In this document: positions 24,777 to 35,749 of the stretch, one piece after another | Layout of the letters: every line of letters begins with the position of its first letter | Numbering within the stretch: the stretch's first letter is position 1 | Assembly (NCBI GenBank): GCA_035582835.1 | Contig: JAYKAV010000944.1 | Span: 1,166,372 to 1,230,371 of the forward strand | Direction of reading: 5' to 3' | Length of the DNA: 64,000 nucleotides | Source of the DNA: Phoebastria nigripes | Taxonomy: Eukaryota; Chordata; Aves; Procellariiformes; Diomedeidae | Made by a program: the position numbers and the translations under genes | The notes under the pieces: model-generated | Database searches by the model: none | The model's input: only the letters and a program-made list of their open reading frames with translations | Told to the model about the DNA's origin: nothing

Positions 24777-27700
24777 TTCCAAACAGCAAAGTGAACTGGC
24801 ACATCTCAGACAAGGAGGGAAGTGCATCACTAATACCTGCATCCAAGTTAGACCTGCAATAGGCTCTGTTGACTCCTGTCAACTCCACCCTCACTAAAAG
24901 ATGAAATTGTCGTTATCCNCAGTGTATTTTGTGTTTCCTCAAGGCACGTTGGAAGCAGGAACCAGCGAGCTGGGCAATGCACAAGCAGCGGGCATCGCTC
25001 CCACTCCCAGTGCTCTGAGTAGATGTTCCTGCCCCTCCTAAAGTATCTCGCTACGGCCCCAGGAATGCAGACGGGGAAGAAATGAGGGCAAGAGCGAAAT
25101 GGCAATGTGATAGCAGTATTACTGACATTTTTCCATAGGTATTTTTCCATAGAAAGAAAGTATTTTCTTTAAATAAATGTCCCACAAGGTGAAATTGGGA
25201 TTGGTGGAGGACAGCTTGGGAAGGGGAAATATTTGGGTTTGGCTGAAGTGTTTTTCTCGGATATTTTGAGCTTTAAAATCCTTTCCCTTTGCTGTACATT
25301 AAAACTGAGTAAAACCATGATTTCCTTCCCCTCAAAGAGAGACAGGGGAGCCCTTTTTCCCCCGTGCTTAGGATAACTTGCCTGTGCCTTGTAGGAGGTG
25401 ACACCAGAGTCCACAGCTGAGGACATTGGTGGGAGTGAAAGGAAAAACTGGCCTCAAACATCTGCAGAAAGCAACACCCTGAGCCACAGTGAATTCCTCT
25501 CCAGGAAACCCACCCAGTCTCCCCTCGAACCCAGGTGAAGTCTCAGCATCCGCNGTACCCTGCAGCAGGGATTTCTAAGTGCCCCTCCCGGAGGCATTGC
25601 TAGAAAAGGAGAGAAAATCACAGTGATGAATGGGAGCTAGGGTCAGCAATGCATGAAGCTGATGTGGGTTGCTTTATGTTTTGTCTTCCAAGAAAATGGT
25701 GAGCAAAGAAGAGCCCTGGATATTTCCTTCTCATCTAGCTTGTGTGCTCTGCTTCCCGCTGCAGCACCGGTGTGCGCCCCTGTTTTCCAAACCGGAGCGG
25801 GGCACGCAGTGGATTTTCTGGTTCACTGGCAAGCCCCAAGAATTGAAAGAAAATTGACTTTGATCTAAACAGAAACGAAGTTTTTGCCTTTTCAGTTTGT
25901 CCAAAAGAAGAAAGAAGAAAGGATTCCTTCGAGATCAGGCAAAATGTTTTCTTTCATGTCCGGGCATTTTAAATTCTTGTTTAAATAAAAGCACAGGACA
26001 AAATAGGGAAGGCAAGAGGCTGTGAGGAGGACTGCCTGATTCATCTGGCACGGTCCCACAGCAGTGAGGCTGGATAATTCACGGGGAACGTGCGAGACAG
26101 GAGAAAGCCCTGCTGCTTTGATGTGGGAGGGAGAAGCTGAAAGACGCTGCAGAGGATGCCCAGGTTGTGCAGAAACAACCACGGATGTGCCTTGCGGGAG
26201 GCAGGTTCGAGCTGTTGCGTGCCCTGCACATTCCTGGTTGGATTTCTTTGGCAGGGTGAGATATAAATGAGTGTCAGGAAGGCAAGTGTCTCAAAGCTGT
26301 TATTTAGCACCTTGGTAGGACATGCCTTACCCATGGTGAGACCCTCTGAAATTTTTCCCAATGGCCAATTTCTGGGGTTTGGGATGTATTTCCCTGACTA
26401 TTCCTTATATCTTCTAAGCTCTGCACTACACAATGTCGGGCTTTTTGCTGTTGTCAGTGGCTGCAGCTCTGCTTTCACCAGTGGGTCANGGATCGCTTTC
26501 ACATTCACCAGGTTTTTCTCCTTCAGGTGGACCCAGTGATGCTAAGAGATGCTGCCTTGGCTGAGAATGAGCAGTTGGAGGGTAAGTTCCCCATGCTGTC
26601 TCCTTGGGAAGAGTCTCCTCGTGACTCAGCATGGATGCCATGGGCTATTTACCCCATCGTGCAAGCTCACTGAGAGAGCTACCCTGTTTTGGAGAAAAGA
26701 GGGGCTAATGACACAAGACTGCCGAAGGGAAAAAACTAAGTCCCTCTGGGGACAATACTTAATTGCTGGTGGCAATTTGCAGANTCAGAAGCCGCAGCAC
26801 AATTTTTAGGCTGCACCAGCCCTAGCTAGGTCCAATCTGTTATCTGAGACGTGACAGATTGTGTCACTCTCTCCTCCTGCTTAATTCTCTGGCTACTCAG
26901 TCCTGAGGAACCTGTGCTTACAAGGTGCCTCTGCAGCACAGCACAGAGCTGCTCATAAAGCAATGGTCGTTACTGTATTCCCCCTCTCATTCCAGTCCTG
27001 ATCTTGCACCATTTAAGTCAGTGAGAGCTTTGCTCAGGAAATATTGACTCCAGGACCAAGGCCCTACCATAGTCCAAACCGAAGGCTTTAGCAGGAAATT
27101 GCTGCCTTCACGTGACTCTTGCTTTGAGCAAGTAGGCTCTGAGCTCCCTACGGACAGACAGAGGGGGAAGAATGGGAGGACACATCAACGTCATTGGATA
27201 CAAATGCTTTACAGAATTGGTTCCCAAGGTATTGGCAGTGCAGGGGGGTGAGGGTTGGAGCTAGGACATCCCAGAAGCCTGTAAAGGGCAAAGATGTCAA
27301 AGACATCTTCTGAAGAAATCCAAAAGGGCTTTGGAAACTGAAACCATCACCTTCATAGGATTATGTCTGGGCTGCTGGTTCGAATTGCCTGGACCAGAAG
27401 AAGAGGTGATGAAAACCATAGTAGGGGTCCCTGGTCCTACAAGGCAAAGTGTGCTGCACACCTTGGTGATCATAGCTTTCAGCCAGTGCTGGCTAACCTC
27501 TCAGAGAATAACGCTCAGTGGTTTTGTGGGACCTGCTGGGGTCTGCTGGCTNGTACCACAACTTGGGCAGCGAGCAAGCCTGAGCTTAGAGGACACGACT
27601 CAGAGCTATCAACGTGGGCATGTTTGGTGATGGATATAGTGAACATGCAAAGCCTCGGTGATAGTTGCTGCTGATAGATCATTTCAGCCCAAGGGTGGGA

Positions 27701-28021
27701 TGGACTTCTGGAGGACAGTGACAGGGCATACAGTGGATTTCTCTCTAATACCACCTCACTGTCTCTGCTCCTGCGCATCCCTGCAGGATTTGAATCACAC
27801 AAAGGCACAACTTCACATGAACAGACTGCTAAGAAANTCATTTATGACTCCTGTTGTGATGAGACTGGTGTGAGAAAGTGCAGTATCTGCATTTGACCAT
27901 ATCATCTCCATAAACATGAACTTATCTGGCAAGACTTACCAGATCTTTCCTGATCCTCTGCACACAACTTTTTGGAAGACAATGAACCACACAGCACACT
28001 TCAGGGTGAGAACTGGTCTTT
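24777..28021. other. Noncoding stretch, no gene seen
   Basis: Unique sequence left of the first ovodefensin gene. Short open frames (for example 27331-27630 and 27515-27841) have no domain, and no cysteine-rich exon or signal-peptide exon was found on either strand. Confidence 0.55.
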
Positions 28022-28027
28022 TTTAAT
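28022..28027 (-). terminator. Poly(A) signal ATTAAA of first ovodefensin gene
   Basis: ATTAAA on the minus strand lies about 92 nt downstream of the TAG at 28119. The same distance and a similar hexamer follow the other ovodefensin genes in the window, which supports the call. Confidence 0.6.
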
Positions 28028-28118
28028 GAGAGGAGCAAACTCCATTTCCATCAAACAAGAAGAAACTAATGCGAACATCACTGTTTCCCTCCTCCTCTCA
28101 GCACTGAAAGTCTCTGCT

Positions 28119-28908
28119 CTACTTCTTTTTCCTGTGTGTCAGGCAGCAGTACATCCTCCTGCAGTCTTCAGTATGCTTCCCCTTCTCTCCTTTAGCACAT
28201 ATCCTGGAACAATACCCACTGCAGCTCTTTTTTGACTGGCTTTTGCCTGTAGAAAGAAAGAAAGAGAGCTACGTCTGCATTGACTAATTCATCACGGTCA
28301 ACAGCACAGAAATCCCACCACCACACAGTAAACGCTCTCCTTAAAACAGTGTCCACATCCACANTGATAATTGGGAATGGACTCTGGCCACTGTCAGCAC
28401 TTGTCTGAGGAATGGTTTGAGGCCATGCTATTTGGCCAAGAGCAAAACTGAGCCAGTGACAGTGCTGTCAATTAAATGGTGTGGAAGACCTAGTTCAAAT
28501 GCCAAGCTGAGACCTCAGTCCTGGCACTGCTGAATTTATCAGTATAGTCACACCCTGGGTATTTAGCTTGAGATGAACCGAATTGCTCTGACTCTATCGA
28601 CTACTGTCCAATGACCATGATAGGACCCAGTTCACATGGAGACCACCAGATAGTGGATGTCTAAATCTAGGATGGTGTGATTCTGGAGCTGAACTCCACT
28701 CCAAAAGTCTCGTGAGCCGAACCCAACCAAAATCTCGACACAAGACTCACCACCGACACCTACTTTCCTGGAAAAGTCTTTTTTTAACCTTAATTCCTTT
28801 ATGGTTCACTATTATCTCTCATTTCTGCTCCACATAATTTGCCACCTTACCTGGGGTGGCCATCAAGGCCATTAGAAAAACAGCAAACACAACATAGATG
28901 ATCCTCAT
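28119..28908 (-). CDS. OvoDB: Ovodefensin, B-type, lysine-rich tail
   Basis: A two-exon secreted antimicrobial peptide gene. Exon 1 (28851-28908) encodes the signal peptide MRIIYVVFAVFLMALMATP and ends at a CCAG|GTAAGG donor in phase 1. Exon 2 (28119-28246) follows a TTTCTACAG acceptor, giving 61 residues in all. The mature part begins GKSQSKKSC and has six cysteines spaced C-X3-C-X3-C-X11-C-X4-C-C (CSGYCSRIC, then AKGEKGKHTED, then CRRMYCC). This is the B-type ovodefensin spacing as I recall it. It ends LTHRKKK. I count 13 Lys/Arg against 3 Asp/Glu, the most basic peptide here. The aromatic Trp of the 11-residue loop seen in the other copies is absent. The intron is 604 bp. The ATG is the first after a TATA box and starts the signal peptide. 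Ovodefensins are made in the oviduct and deposited in egg white; expression here is inferred. A classical beta-defensin is less likely because of the cysteine spacing. Confidence 0.9.
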
Positions 28909-29001
28909 GCCTGGATATCCACCAGGATCACAGCAGGTCTGGGATGCAGCCTTGCAGAGAGATCTTGAATCAGTTGCTAAGAAAAAGGCTGGAGACCCTG
29001 A

Positions 29002-29009
29002 TATTTATA
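29002..29009 (-). promoter_or_regulatory. TATA box of first ovodefensin gene
   Basis: TATAAATA on the minus strand lies about 94 bp upstream of the ATG at 28908. The other ovodefensin genes have TATA boxes at nearly the same distance, and the bases around it resemble the promoters at 34.68 and 51.31 kb (GCAGAGAGGA-like wording just upstream). Confidence 0.75.
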
Positions 29010-31148
29010 GATATTTCTTGACAGAGAGGACAGTGTTAAGGAGGAGCGTGACTTCACTGTTGTCCAAGGACACATTGTTTGCTGCTTAGCGGGATTTTAT
29101 GTCACTCCAACCCAGTGGTCATCTGACAATGAGACGTCCACTCTGTGCCCGTTTGTCACTGGCTCTTTGAAGGCATCTCATGNGGCCTGTGCAGGCGTCT
29201 CTCCCTTGGGAGCTGGACTCCTCTCAATCTGGCTGCCAAAGCTTTTAGCAGAGACAATTGGGACTATCAGTCCCTGGTCAGGGGACTTGGTGTTGGCTTG
29301 TAGGAATGGTTGTGGTGGACCATGTTACAGCAACAAGCTTGAGACCCCTTCTTCTTCCCTTCCAAAACAGAGACCTGAGAGGACTGGTACTACACTGGGC
29401 ACCGTATGCATTCCCAACTGTATGTCAAGACCTAGGCCCTCTACTAGAATCTGAAGCGCTGTGGCAATGGACATGCAAGTTGTTATAAAGTTGAAATGTC
29501 TTGCCTGCAAAAGAACTCTGGCTGTCTGAAGGTGAGGTCTCCAGTCTAAGCTAATCATCTGGGGCTCAATTCAGTTGCCTGAACACAGACAGCACCATTT
29601 GAGACCTCCTGAAATTTCCCAAGGTTCTCCTACTCTCCTACATCAACCATGTCCAAGAGATTTGGAAGCCACTTTCTGCAGATAGGATAAATAGCAACTC
29701 ATTTCTAGTCTCTGAGTATTGAAATTTGTAATCATAAATGAATAGAATTTAGCAAAGCACTAAGTGCAGAGATGACCAAAGAGGAGTGGCAAGTAGCTTA
29801 TGCTTCTATTGCCCACCTAAAGTCTCCTTCACCACAAGCTGGGAAGAAGTCCTAGCATTTACATTTCTATCAGATTGTGATTGATTTGTTTCTTCCCTCA
29901 TTTCCTTCTCCCTTGAGGAGAAGCAAAGAAATAGCACCTCCAGACCAAGAAGAGACTGAACCTAAGTAGAGACACTGTAGGTTGTGTTCCCTGGCAACGA
30001 GTGAATGTTTGAGACTGAACAATATTGGCACTGCATTATACAGTTCCTTCCAGAACTGCCTGAGAGCAGGCTGGGGCTACCTGCCCTGGAGAGAAAAAAT
30101 TGCAGAAGCACTCGCTCCAAGTCTATCCACTCTGAGCGGGATTAATTCAGAGATGAATACACCTATATTTTGATTTCTCATGTGGATGTCTCCTTTTGTT
30201 CTAGATGTCTACGCTCCTTTGATAGTCAGTGGAGGTCTACTCAATATAATCCATGGAGCTGGGAGAGTCACTCGGCTTACTGGCCTGGAGGTTTTTATTT
30301 AGAGTAAATTGAACTGTACTCTAAACTCTCTCAACACTATTGACTGGACTGGCTATTTCCAGTGACCCAGACATCTTAGGTGCATATTTGAGATGTCCCG
30401 CCTGTCTCCAGCTGTGTCTCTAGAGGGTAATGGTCTCCCATAGCTCCTTTGTCATCCATATATAGATGTCCCAGGCACTCTTTGGTGCCTCAGATGGCAC
30501 TAGGCATCTTCATTTAGGCAACTCAATCAACCACTAGCATGGCTGTAGATCCTTCTATGTAAACACCTCAGTTTAACTCTCACTGATCTCCATTTTAATC
30601 TCACCTAGAGAGTGCCAGGCGGACAAAGACATGAAAGGACTGGGACCAAGGGGGAACCTTCCACTTTGTCCTTCNCATCCAACTTGGACAGCAGAGCTCT
30701 AAGATGCTGAGCAGATCCCAGTCCCTGTGGTCCATTTGCAGTCGTTCTCCTTTCTGCACCAAGTATNTCCATTGCATTGCAAGGTAAGAAAGCAGAAGAG
30801 CAGCAGAGGAAGAGATAAGGCAGAAGAAGGATGAAACTGCCCCAAAATTTCCCAGTGCATCCCTCTAGCTGGCCTCTCTCTTGAAGGGAAATGGTCACTT
30901 AGTCCCTACAGCTCTTCTGGTCTGTGATTCCTCTACTAATAACAACAACCACTGTATCCATTAGGTGATAGTTCAGTGATTCCTGCCATTAACTCAGAAC
31001 AAATTCCTCCTGGAAAAATACCATCCAGCAAACCCCCAGATGGCCACTGCTNGTGGGTAATGTCATATAGACCCCTCCTCAGACAAGTGAGAACAGAGCT
31101 GGTTGTAGCAGCTTTTCCTTGCAGAAGCTGTTTCACTGTTGGACTCTG
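29010..31148. other. Noncoding stretch, no gene seen
   Basis: Unique sequence between the first ovodefensin promoter and the solo LTR. Open frames such as 29167-29454 and 30605-30898 show no domain, and no further defensin exon was found. Confidence 0.55.
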
Positions 31149-32159
31149 TGTTGGGTTTATGTGGCAAGGTTTTGGTGGGGGGGGGGGCTACAGGGGTGGC
31201 TTCTGTGAGAAGATGCCAGAATCTTCCCCCATGTCCGATAGAGCCAATGCCAGCNGGCTCCAAGATGGTCCCACCGCTGGCCAAGGCCGAGCAACGGTGG
31301 TAGCATCTCTGGGATAACATATTTAAGAAGGGGAAAAAACTGCTGCACAACAGCAACTGGAAGAGAGGAGTGAGAATATGTGAGAGTAACAACTCTGCAG
31401 ACACCAAGGTCAGTGGAGAAGGAGAGGAGGAGGTGCTCCAGGCGCCGGAGCAGAGATTCCCCTGCAGCCCGTGGTGAAGACCATAGTGAGGCAGGCTGTC
31501 CCCCTTGCAGCCCGTGGAGGTCCACGGTGGAGCAGATNTCCACCTGCAGCCCATGGAGGACCCCACACCAGAGCTGGGGGATGCCCGAAGGAGGCTGTGA
31601 CCCCATGGGAAGCCCACGCTGGAGCAGGGTCCCAGCAGGACCTGTGGCCCCGTGGAGGGGAGCCCACACTGGAGCAGTCTGTTCCTGAAGGACTGCACCC
31701 CGTGGAAAGGACTCACGTTGGAGAAGTTCAAGNAGGACTGTCTCCCATGGGAGGGACCCCACGCTGGAGCAGGGGAAGAGCATGAGGAGGAAGGAGCGGC
31801 AGAGACAACGTGTAATGAACTGACCGCAACCCCCATTCCCCATCCCTGTGTGCTGCTCAGGGGGAGGAGGTAGAGAAATGTGGAGTGAAGTTCAGCCTGG
31901 GAATAAGGAGGCGGGAGGGAGGGAGTTATTTTAAGATTTGTTTTCTCATTATCCTACCCTGACTTTGATTTGCAATAAATTAAATTAATTTCCCCAAGTC
32001 GAGTCTGTTTTGCCCGTGATGGTAACTGCTGAGTGATCTCCCTGTCCTTATCTCGACCCGCGAGCCTTTCGTCATATTTTCTCCCCCTGACCCATTGAGA
32101 AGGGCAGTGATAGAGCAGCTTTGGTGGGCACCTGGCATCCAGCCAGGGTCAACCCACCA
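31149..32159 (+). mobile_element. Solo LTR of an endogenous retrovirus
   Basis: About 1.01 kb starting TGTTGGGTT and ending AACCCACCA, giving short terminal inverted repeats with TG..CA ends. A TATA-like ATATTTAAG at 31319 and a poly(A) signal AATAAATTAAATTAA near 31974 mark U3/R/U5. The middle (31420-31790) is GC-rich with imperfect CACGCTGGAGCAG modules. No gag, pol or env sequence adjoins it, so it is a solo LTR. I recognise the type as a repeated avian LTR but not its library name. The flanks show no clear target-site duplication. The long open frames across it are chance products of the GC-rich repeats. Confidence 0.85.
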
Positions 32160-32984
32160 GAGACTATTTTTCCCTGCTTACATCCACATACCCATACTAT
32201 ACCTGTACCTTCACACCTATAGTTATGTGGTAGAAAGAATTAGATTTCTTACTGAGCAGCCTAAAAACTGTGTTGCCTCTCCTAGACAGGTGTAAAAGTT
32301 GGAGACTGCCAGTCCAGTGGTGAGAGTCTCTAAACACTTTGTCTATGCAGAGGTGCACGACTGCTCCTGCTACAGATCTTCCACACACCTTTGATCACCT
32401 TCACGGCTCTTCTCCGTAACTTTTTCTGCTCCAACACACCCAGTTTGAGTTAGGGAGAGCAGAAACCAAACCCTAAGTACAGTGATCTGCAACTAAGAGA
32501 GAAGCACTGACTGAGCTGTCTTGGGACTTTGGCNCAAAGAGGACATAAAATCCATTGCATGAGGTCTGTGAGGGCCTATGTGCTTCTCTATTGTCCACCT
32601 CTGGGGATTTGCTGAAATTTTCACNGAAAGAGGGCTGTCTTATGCTTAGGGGATACATTGCTGAACTACCCACATTTTTAAAGACATCTGCAGATAACCT
32701 TTAGCCTCAAAAAGCAGTGAGGAACTGAAAGATTCTCTCTTGTCTCCAGAGGGTTGTGTTCAAGGCCATGGAGAAGGCAAGAGGGAAAATGATACCNTTT
32801 CTTCCCAAATCCCTACCCCATAAGGCCGCTGCCAGCTCTGTAGCTTGTTGTCACTGGACGTTCAGGCTTTTTTGGTGCTGCTGAGACTTTGGGCTGGGCT
32901 TGGAGAACNTGTTTTAACATGGGATCATGGGGACACAAGTAACCACACCGCACACACCAGAGTTACATCTCCTTTTTTTCTCTT

Positions 32985-32990
32985 TTTAAT
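32985..32990 (-). terminator. Poly(A) signal ATTAAA of A-type gene 1
   Basis: ATTAAA on the minus strand, about 100 nt past the TAG at 33090. An identical hexamer lies at the matching place in the second A-type gene. Confidence 0.6.
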
Positions 32991-33089
32991 TATTGAGAGG
33001 AGGGGATGACAATTGCGTGAGACAGTTGAGAAGCTGCTCCCAAAGCCACCGTGGTGCCTCCTCTTCCCCAGAAGCTTCCTCTTCGGCTC

Positions 33090-34577
33090 CTATTTCCCCT
33101 TCCAGCCGGGCGGGATGCAGCAGTAGTACTTGCAATCGGAGGAGAAGGACCACACNTCCGCCTTGGTGCACTTGCTGGAGCAGTACCCCACCTTGGGGCA
33201 GTGCTTCCTTATCTGCCCGTAGCCTGCAAGGGAGGAGACAGAGGGAGAGTGCTTGGGTCAGGATAGGTGCCTCTCTGCCCCACTGCCATGCCCTCCCATC
33301 ACCTCCAGGCGTAAGCNTGGCAGTGGTCGGAAGGATGAGACGCTGCTCGTAGGGAGGTCCTGCTCCATCCTCCCACACGTCCACGCTGCTGCCCAAGCCC
33401 ACCCCCAAAGTGGCAAGTGACCGTGAAGAGCACAAGCCTGAGAAACTCCTTGTGCATCCCTCTCCCCCCAGCTGGTGACTACAGGGCCAGTTGACGACAC
33501 AGGCGCAGTTTGGGAAAGAGATGCTCCCAAGGAGAGCACATTCCTTGCCCGCATTGAGAGACACCCCAAAAGCAAAGTTCATAAAGATGCTCATCTGTGC
33601 AAGTTCATAAAGATGCTCATCTGTGCGCATGTGTGTTTCCTTGTCTTGTACCTCTCCTTAAGGGACAGGATCAGTGTGCTCAGAGCAAAACAGAAAAAGT
33701 CACATTGAGCTGATTTCAAAAACTTAGCTGTCCACTCAGGTCCCTGTACTTATATCATGCTTTTAAAAATTATCCTCTTACTCAGAAAAGGCTGAAAGGA
33801 TGCTGCAAAGGTCTTGAAAATGGCCGCACAGCAGCACCAAATATTCACCATGGTGGTTAAAAGTGGATGAGAATTGGTATCTGAAGGGGGTTTCTAATGC
33901 CTATCTGGGAGATCTTAGCCCTGAATCCCCTTTTGACTCTTGTAGAGGGACCAGAAAACCTCGGAGTCTCAGAAACAGGCATACACAGCAGTAGCTATGT
34001 CACATCAGTAAATCAAATTGGCCCAACAGTAAATCAAAAGGTTGTGAATTTGGAAAAATATATAATCTCCATACAAATGATGGGTCTGAATTACCTAAAG
34101 CCAGTTAGGAAGGAGGTTTGGGAGTCCTTGAAGAGAGTGCTCTGAAAACAGCAGTAAGAACTAAAAAATGCCCAGGACTGAGCCTTGACATAGAAACTGA
34201 GTTGCACAGAAGAGTCCCCTCTGGTACTATGAAAGTCTCTGAGTCCTCAAGAGAAGTGGCCACATCCAGACTCTTGTTTGGCAATTGTCTGGCCTGGGCT
34301 CACTCCCAAACTGGATACTGAAGTTTTAACCTCAGTTATTCTTACACAAATCTTTCTGAGGTAGTCCTTATTTCATTGTCCCTTGAAAGAAGTCATTAAA
34401 GTACCTGGCCAGATTATAGCAGTCACCTCAGATGGTAATGACTATATTTTCAAGAGCTAAAGTTACTTTAACAGAATCCCAGCTAGCGTCAGCTCATCTG
34501 GCCCTATTTGCCATCTTACCTGGAGTGGCCAGGGAGACCAGCAGGAAGACGGCGAAGAAAACGCAGAGGAACCTCAT
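33090..34577 (-). CDS. OvoDA: Ovodefensin, A-type (gallin/cygnin-like), copy 1
   Basis: A two-exon secreted peptide gene. Exon 1 (34520-34577) encodes the signal peptide MRFLCVFFAVFLLVSLATP and ends CCAG|GTAAGA in phase 1. Exon 2 (33090-33223) follows TTGCAG. The protein is 63 residues. The mature peptide begins YGQIRKH and has six cysteines spaced C-X5-C-X3-C-X11-C-X3-C-C (CPKVGYCSSKC, TKADVWSFSSD, CKYYCC) with tail IPPGWKGK. This is the gallin/cygnin/meleagrin framework of the egg-white ovodefensins, and the wording is closest to cygnin from memory. Net charge is about +6. One base in the Asp codon of the loop is N (33156); the second copy has GAT there. The intron is 1296 bp and contains one copy of a local 135-bp repeat. 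Known family members act against bacteria in egg white; activity here is inferred. Confidence 0.93.
33575..33626. repeat. Perfect 26-bp tandem duplication in intron
   Basis: Two exact head-to-tail copies of a 26-mer starting AAGTTCATAAAGATGCTC (33575-33600 and 33601-33626). The second gene copy has the unit once, at about 50251-50276. The near-identity between the two genes ends here. Confidence 0.9.
34043..34170 (+). repeat. Local direct repeat, copy in A-type gene 1 intron
   Basis: About 130 bp beginning GTGAATTTGGAAAAATATAT and ending near AAGAACTAAAAAATG. It is almost identical to 35607-35733, in the same orientation and about 1.56 kb away; I count about four differences. No equivalent is visible in the second A-type gene. 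Confidence 0.88.
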
Positions 34578-34675
34578 GGCTGGAGTTGAGCTGGGACCTC
34601 AGCAAGGCTGGAGAGACGAGAGTCGGAGAGAGCTCGAAGGGAGCAGGTGGTATACAGGGAGGTTGCGGCTGATGG

Positions 34676-34683
34676 TTTTTATA
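34676..34683 (-). promoter_or_regulatory. TATA box of A-type gene 1
   Basis: TATAAAAA on the minus strand lies about 100 bp upstream of the ATG at 34577. The following GCAGAGCAGAGGATGCT wording resembles the promoter of the second A-type gene. Confidence 0.8.
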
Positions 34684-34934
34684 GAGCGTTTCCCTGCAGA
34701 GCAGAGGATGCTGGGGAGACACGGGAATTCATCCAAGTCGTGCTGTTTGTGGCTGGACGTGCAGTCGTGGCACAAGCACCAGAATTTCCCACATGTGCCC
34801 AAGTGTGCTGGCAGCCACCTCCTTCCCCCAGATCTGGTTACCCAATATCAGATAGGATTTCAGCACACTGGCTTTGATGAGAGCACAAATGAATAGGGGC
34901 TGTCAATAGCAGAGTTGTTAGGACTGGGCTGATG

Positions 34935-34947
34935 GGTCAGAGGGACC
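34935..34947. promoter_or_regulatory. Possible oestrogen response element
   Basis: GGTCAGAGGGACC matches the palindromic oestrogen receptor site GGTCAnnnTGACC at all but one half-site base. It lies about 255 bp upstream of the TATA box of A-type gene 1. Ovodefensin expression in the oviduct is under gonadal steroid control in chicken, so the site is plausible. The second copy has lost it (GGGCAGAGGGACC at about 51536). Confidence 0.3.
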
Positions 34948-35606
34948 TGATGGAGATCTGCAAGTACAATGATGAGGGGAGAACAAGATCAGTATCACAG
35001 GGTTTCAGGCCTTTCCCAACCTCTGGCAGAGATGCAACTGCATGCAATAGGGCTAAAATGTGGCCACAATGCACCAATAAATCTCCCTCCATTGTCCAGA
35101 CTGGTCACCATGTGGGGCTGTTGGCTTGGAAAGGACCCATGTTCCCATCCCCACTTGTGAAGGGAACCATGTCTGCAAAATCTCTCTGATAAATTTAGCA
35201 AACACCATGTTCAATGTTGTCTCTTTTGTTGTCCCCTCTCACCCCTCTGATGGATGGGCAGGAGCACTGGGGCTGAGAGCTCCCAGCAGCCTGGATGAGC
35301 CAACCACTTGCAGACACTTTGATCATCATCTCTTCCTCACAAACCCTCCAGACAGATCTCGGGTTTCAAACATGAGCAGAGCTCTGCAAAGGAACTTTTC
35401 CAACCCCAGTTCACTGGGCTGTTTAATAGCTTCATAAACAGCCAGAAAAAAGAGGCGACTGGTGAAGGGACAGAAGCTGCTATGGATGCAAAATTACTGA
35501 ATACCATCAAACCTAAATCTGCAAAGGGCAGCAGAAGGATCTTACAACACTGAGTAACAGGGCAGCAAAATGTCAAATGCTGAATCAGTGTCAGTTAAAG
35601 GTGGTG

Positions 35607-35733
35607 AATTTGGAAAAATATATAATCTCCGTACAAATGATGGGTCTGAATTACCTAAAGCCAGTTAGCAAGGAGGTTTGGGAGTCCTTGAAGAGAGTGC
35701 TCTGAAAACAGCAGCTAAGAACTAAAAAATGAA
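35607..35733 (+). repeat. Local direct repeat, upstream copy
   Basis: The partner of 34043-34170. Its right edge runs into a different sequence (AAAAATTGTACATT). The matching region of unit 2 (after about 52150) has unrelated sequence here, so the copy arrived in unit 1 after the units separated. Confidence 0.85.
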
Positions 35734-35749
35734 AAATTGTACATTAAGA

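Noticed and set aside
1..28000. Classical avian beta-defensin (AvBD) exons
   Set aside because: I scanned both strands for Cys-Cys codon pairs with suitable upstream cysteines and for signal-peptide exons; none was found outside the ovodefensins.
31063..31836. 257-codon minus-strand frame and overlapping frames
   Set aside because: It lies inside the solo LTR; the open frames come from its GC-rich repeated modules.
32986..33630. 214-codon minus-strand frame (and its twin at 49662-50270)
   Set aside because: It overlaps the true ovodefensin exon 2 in another frame; the splice-supported frame has the six cysteines.
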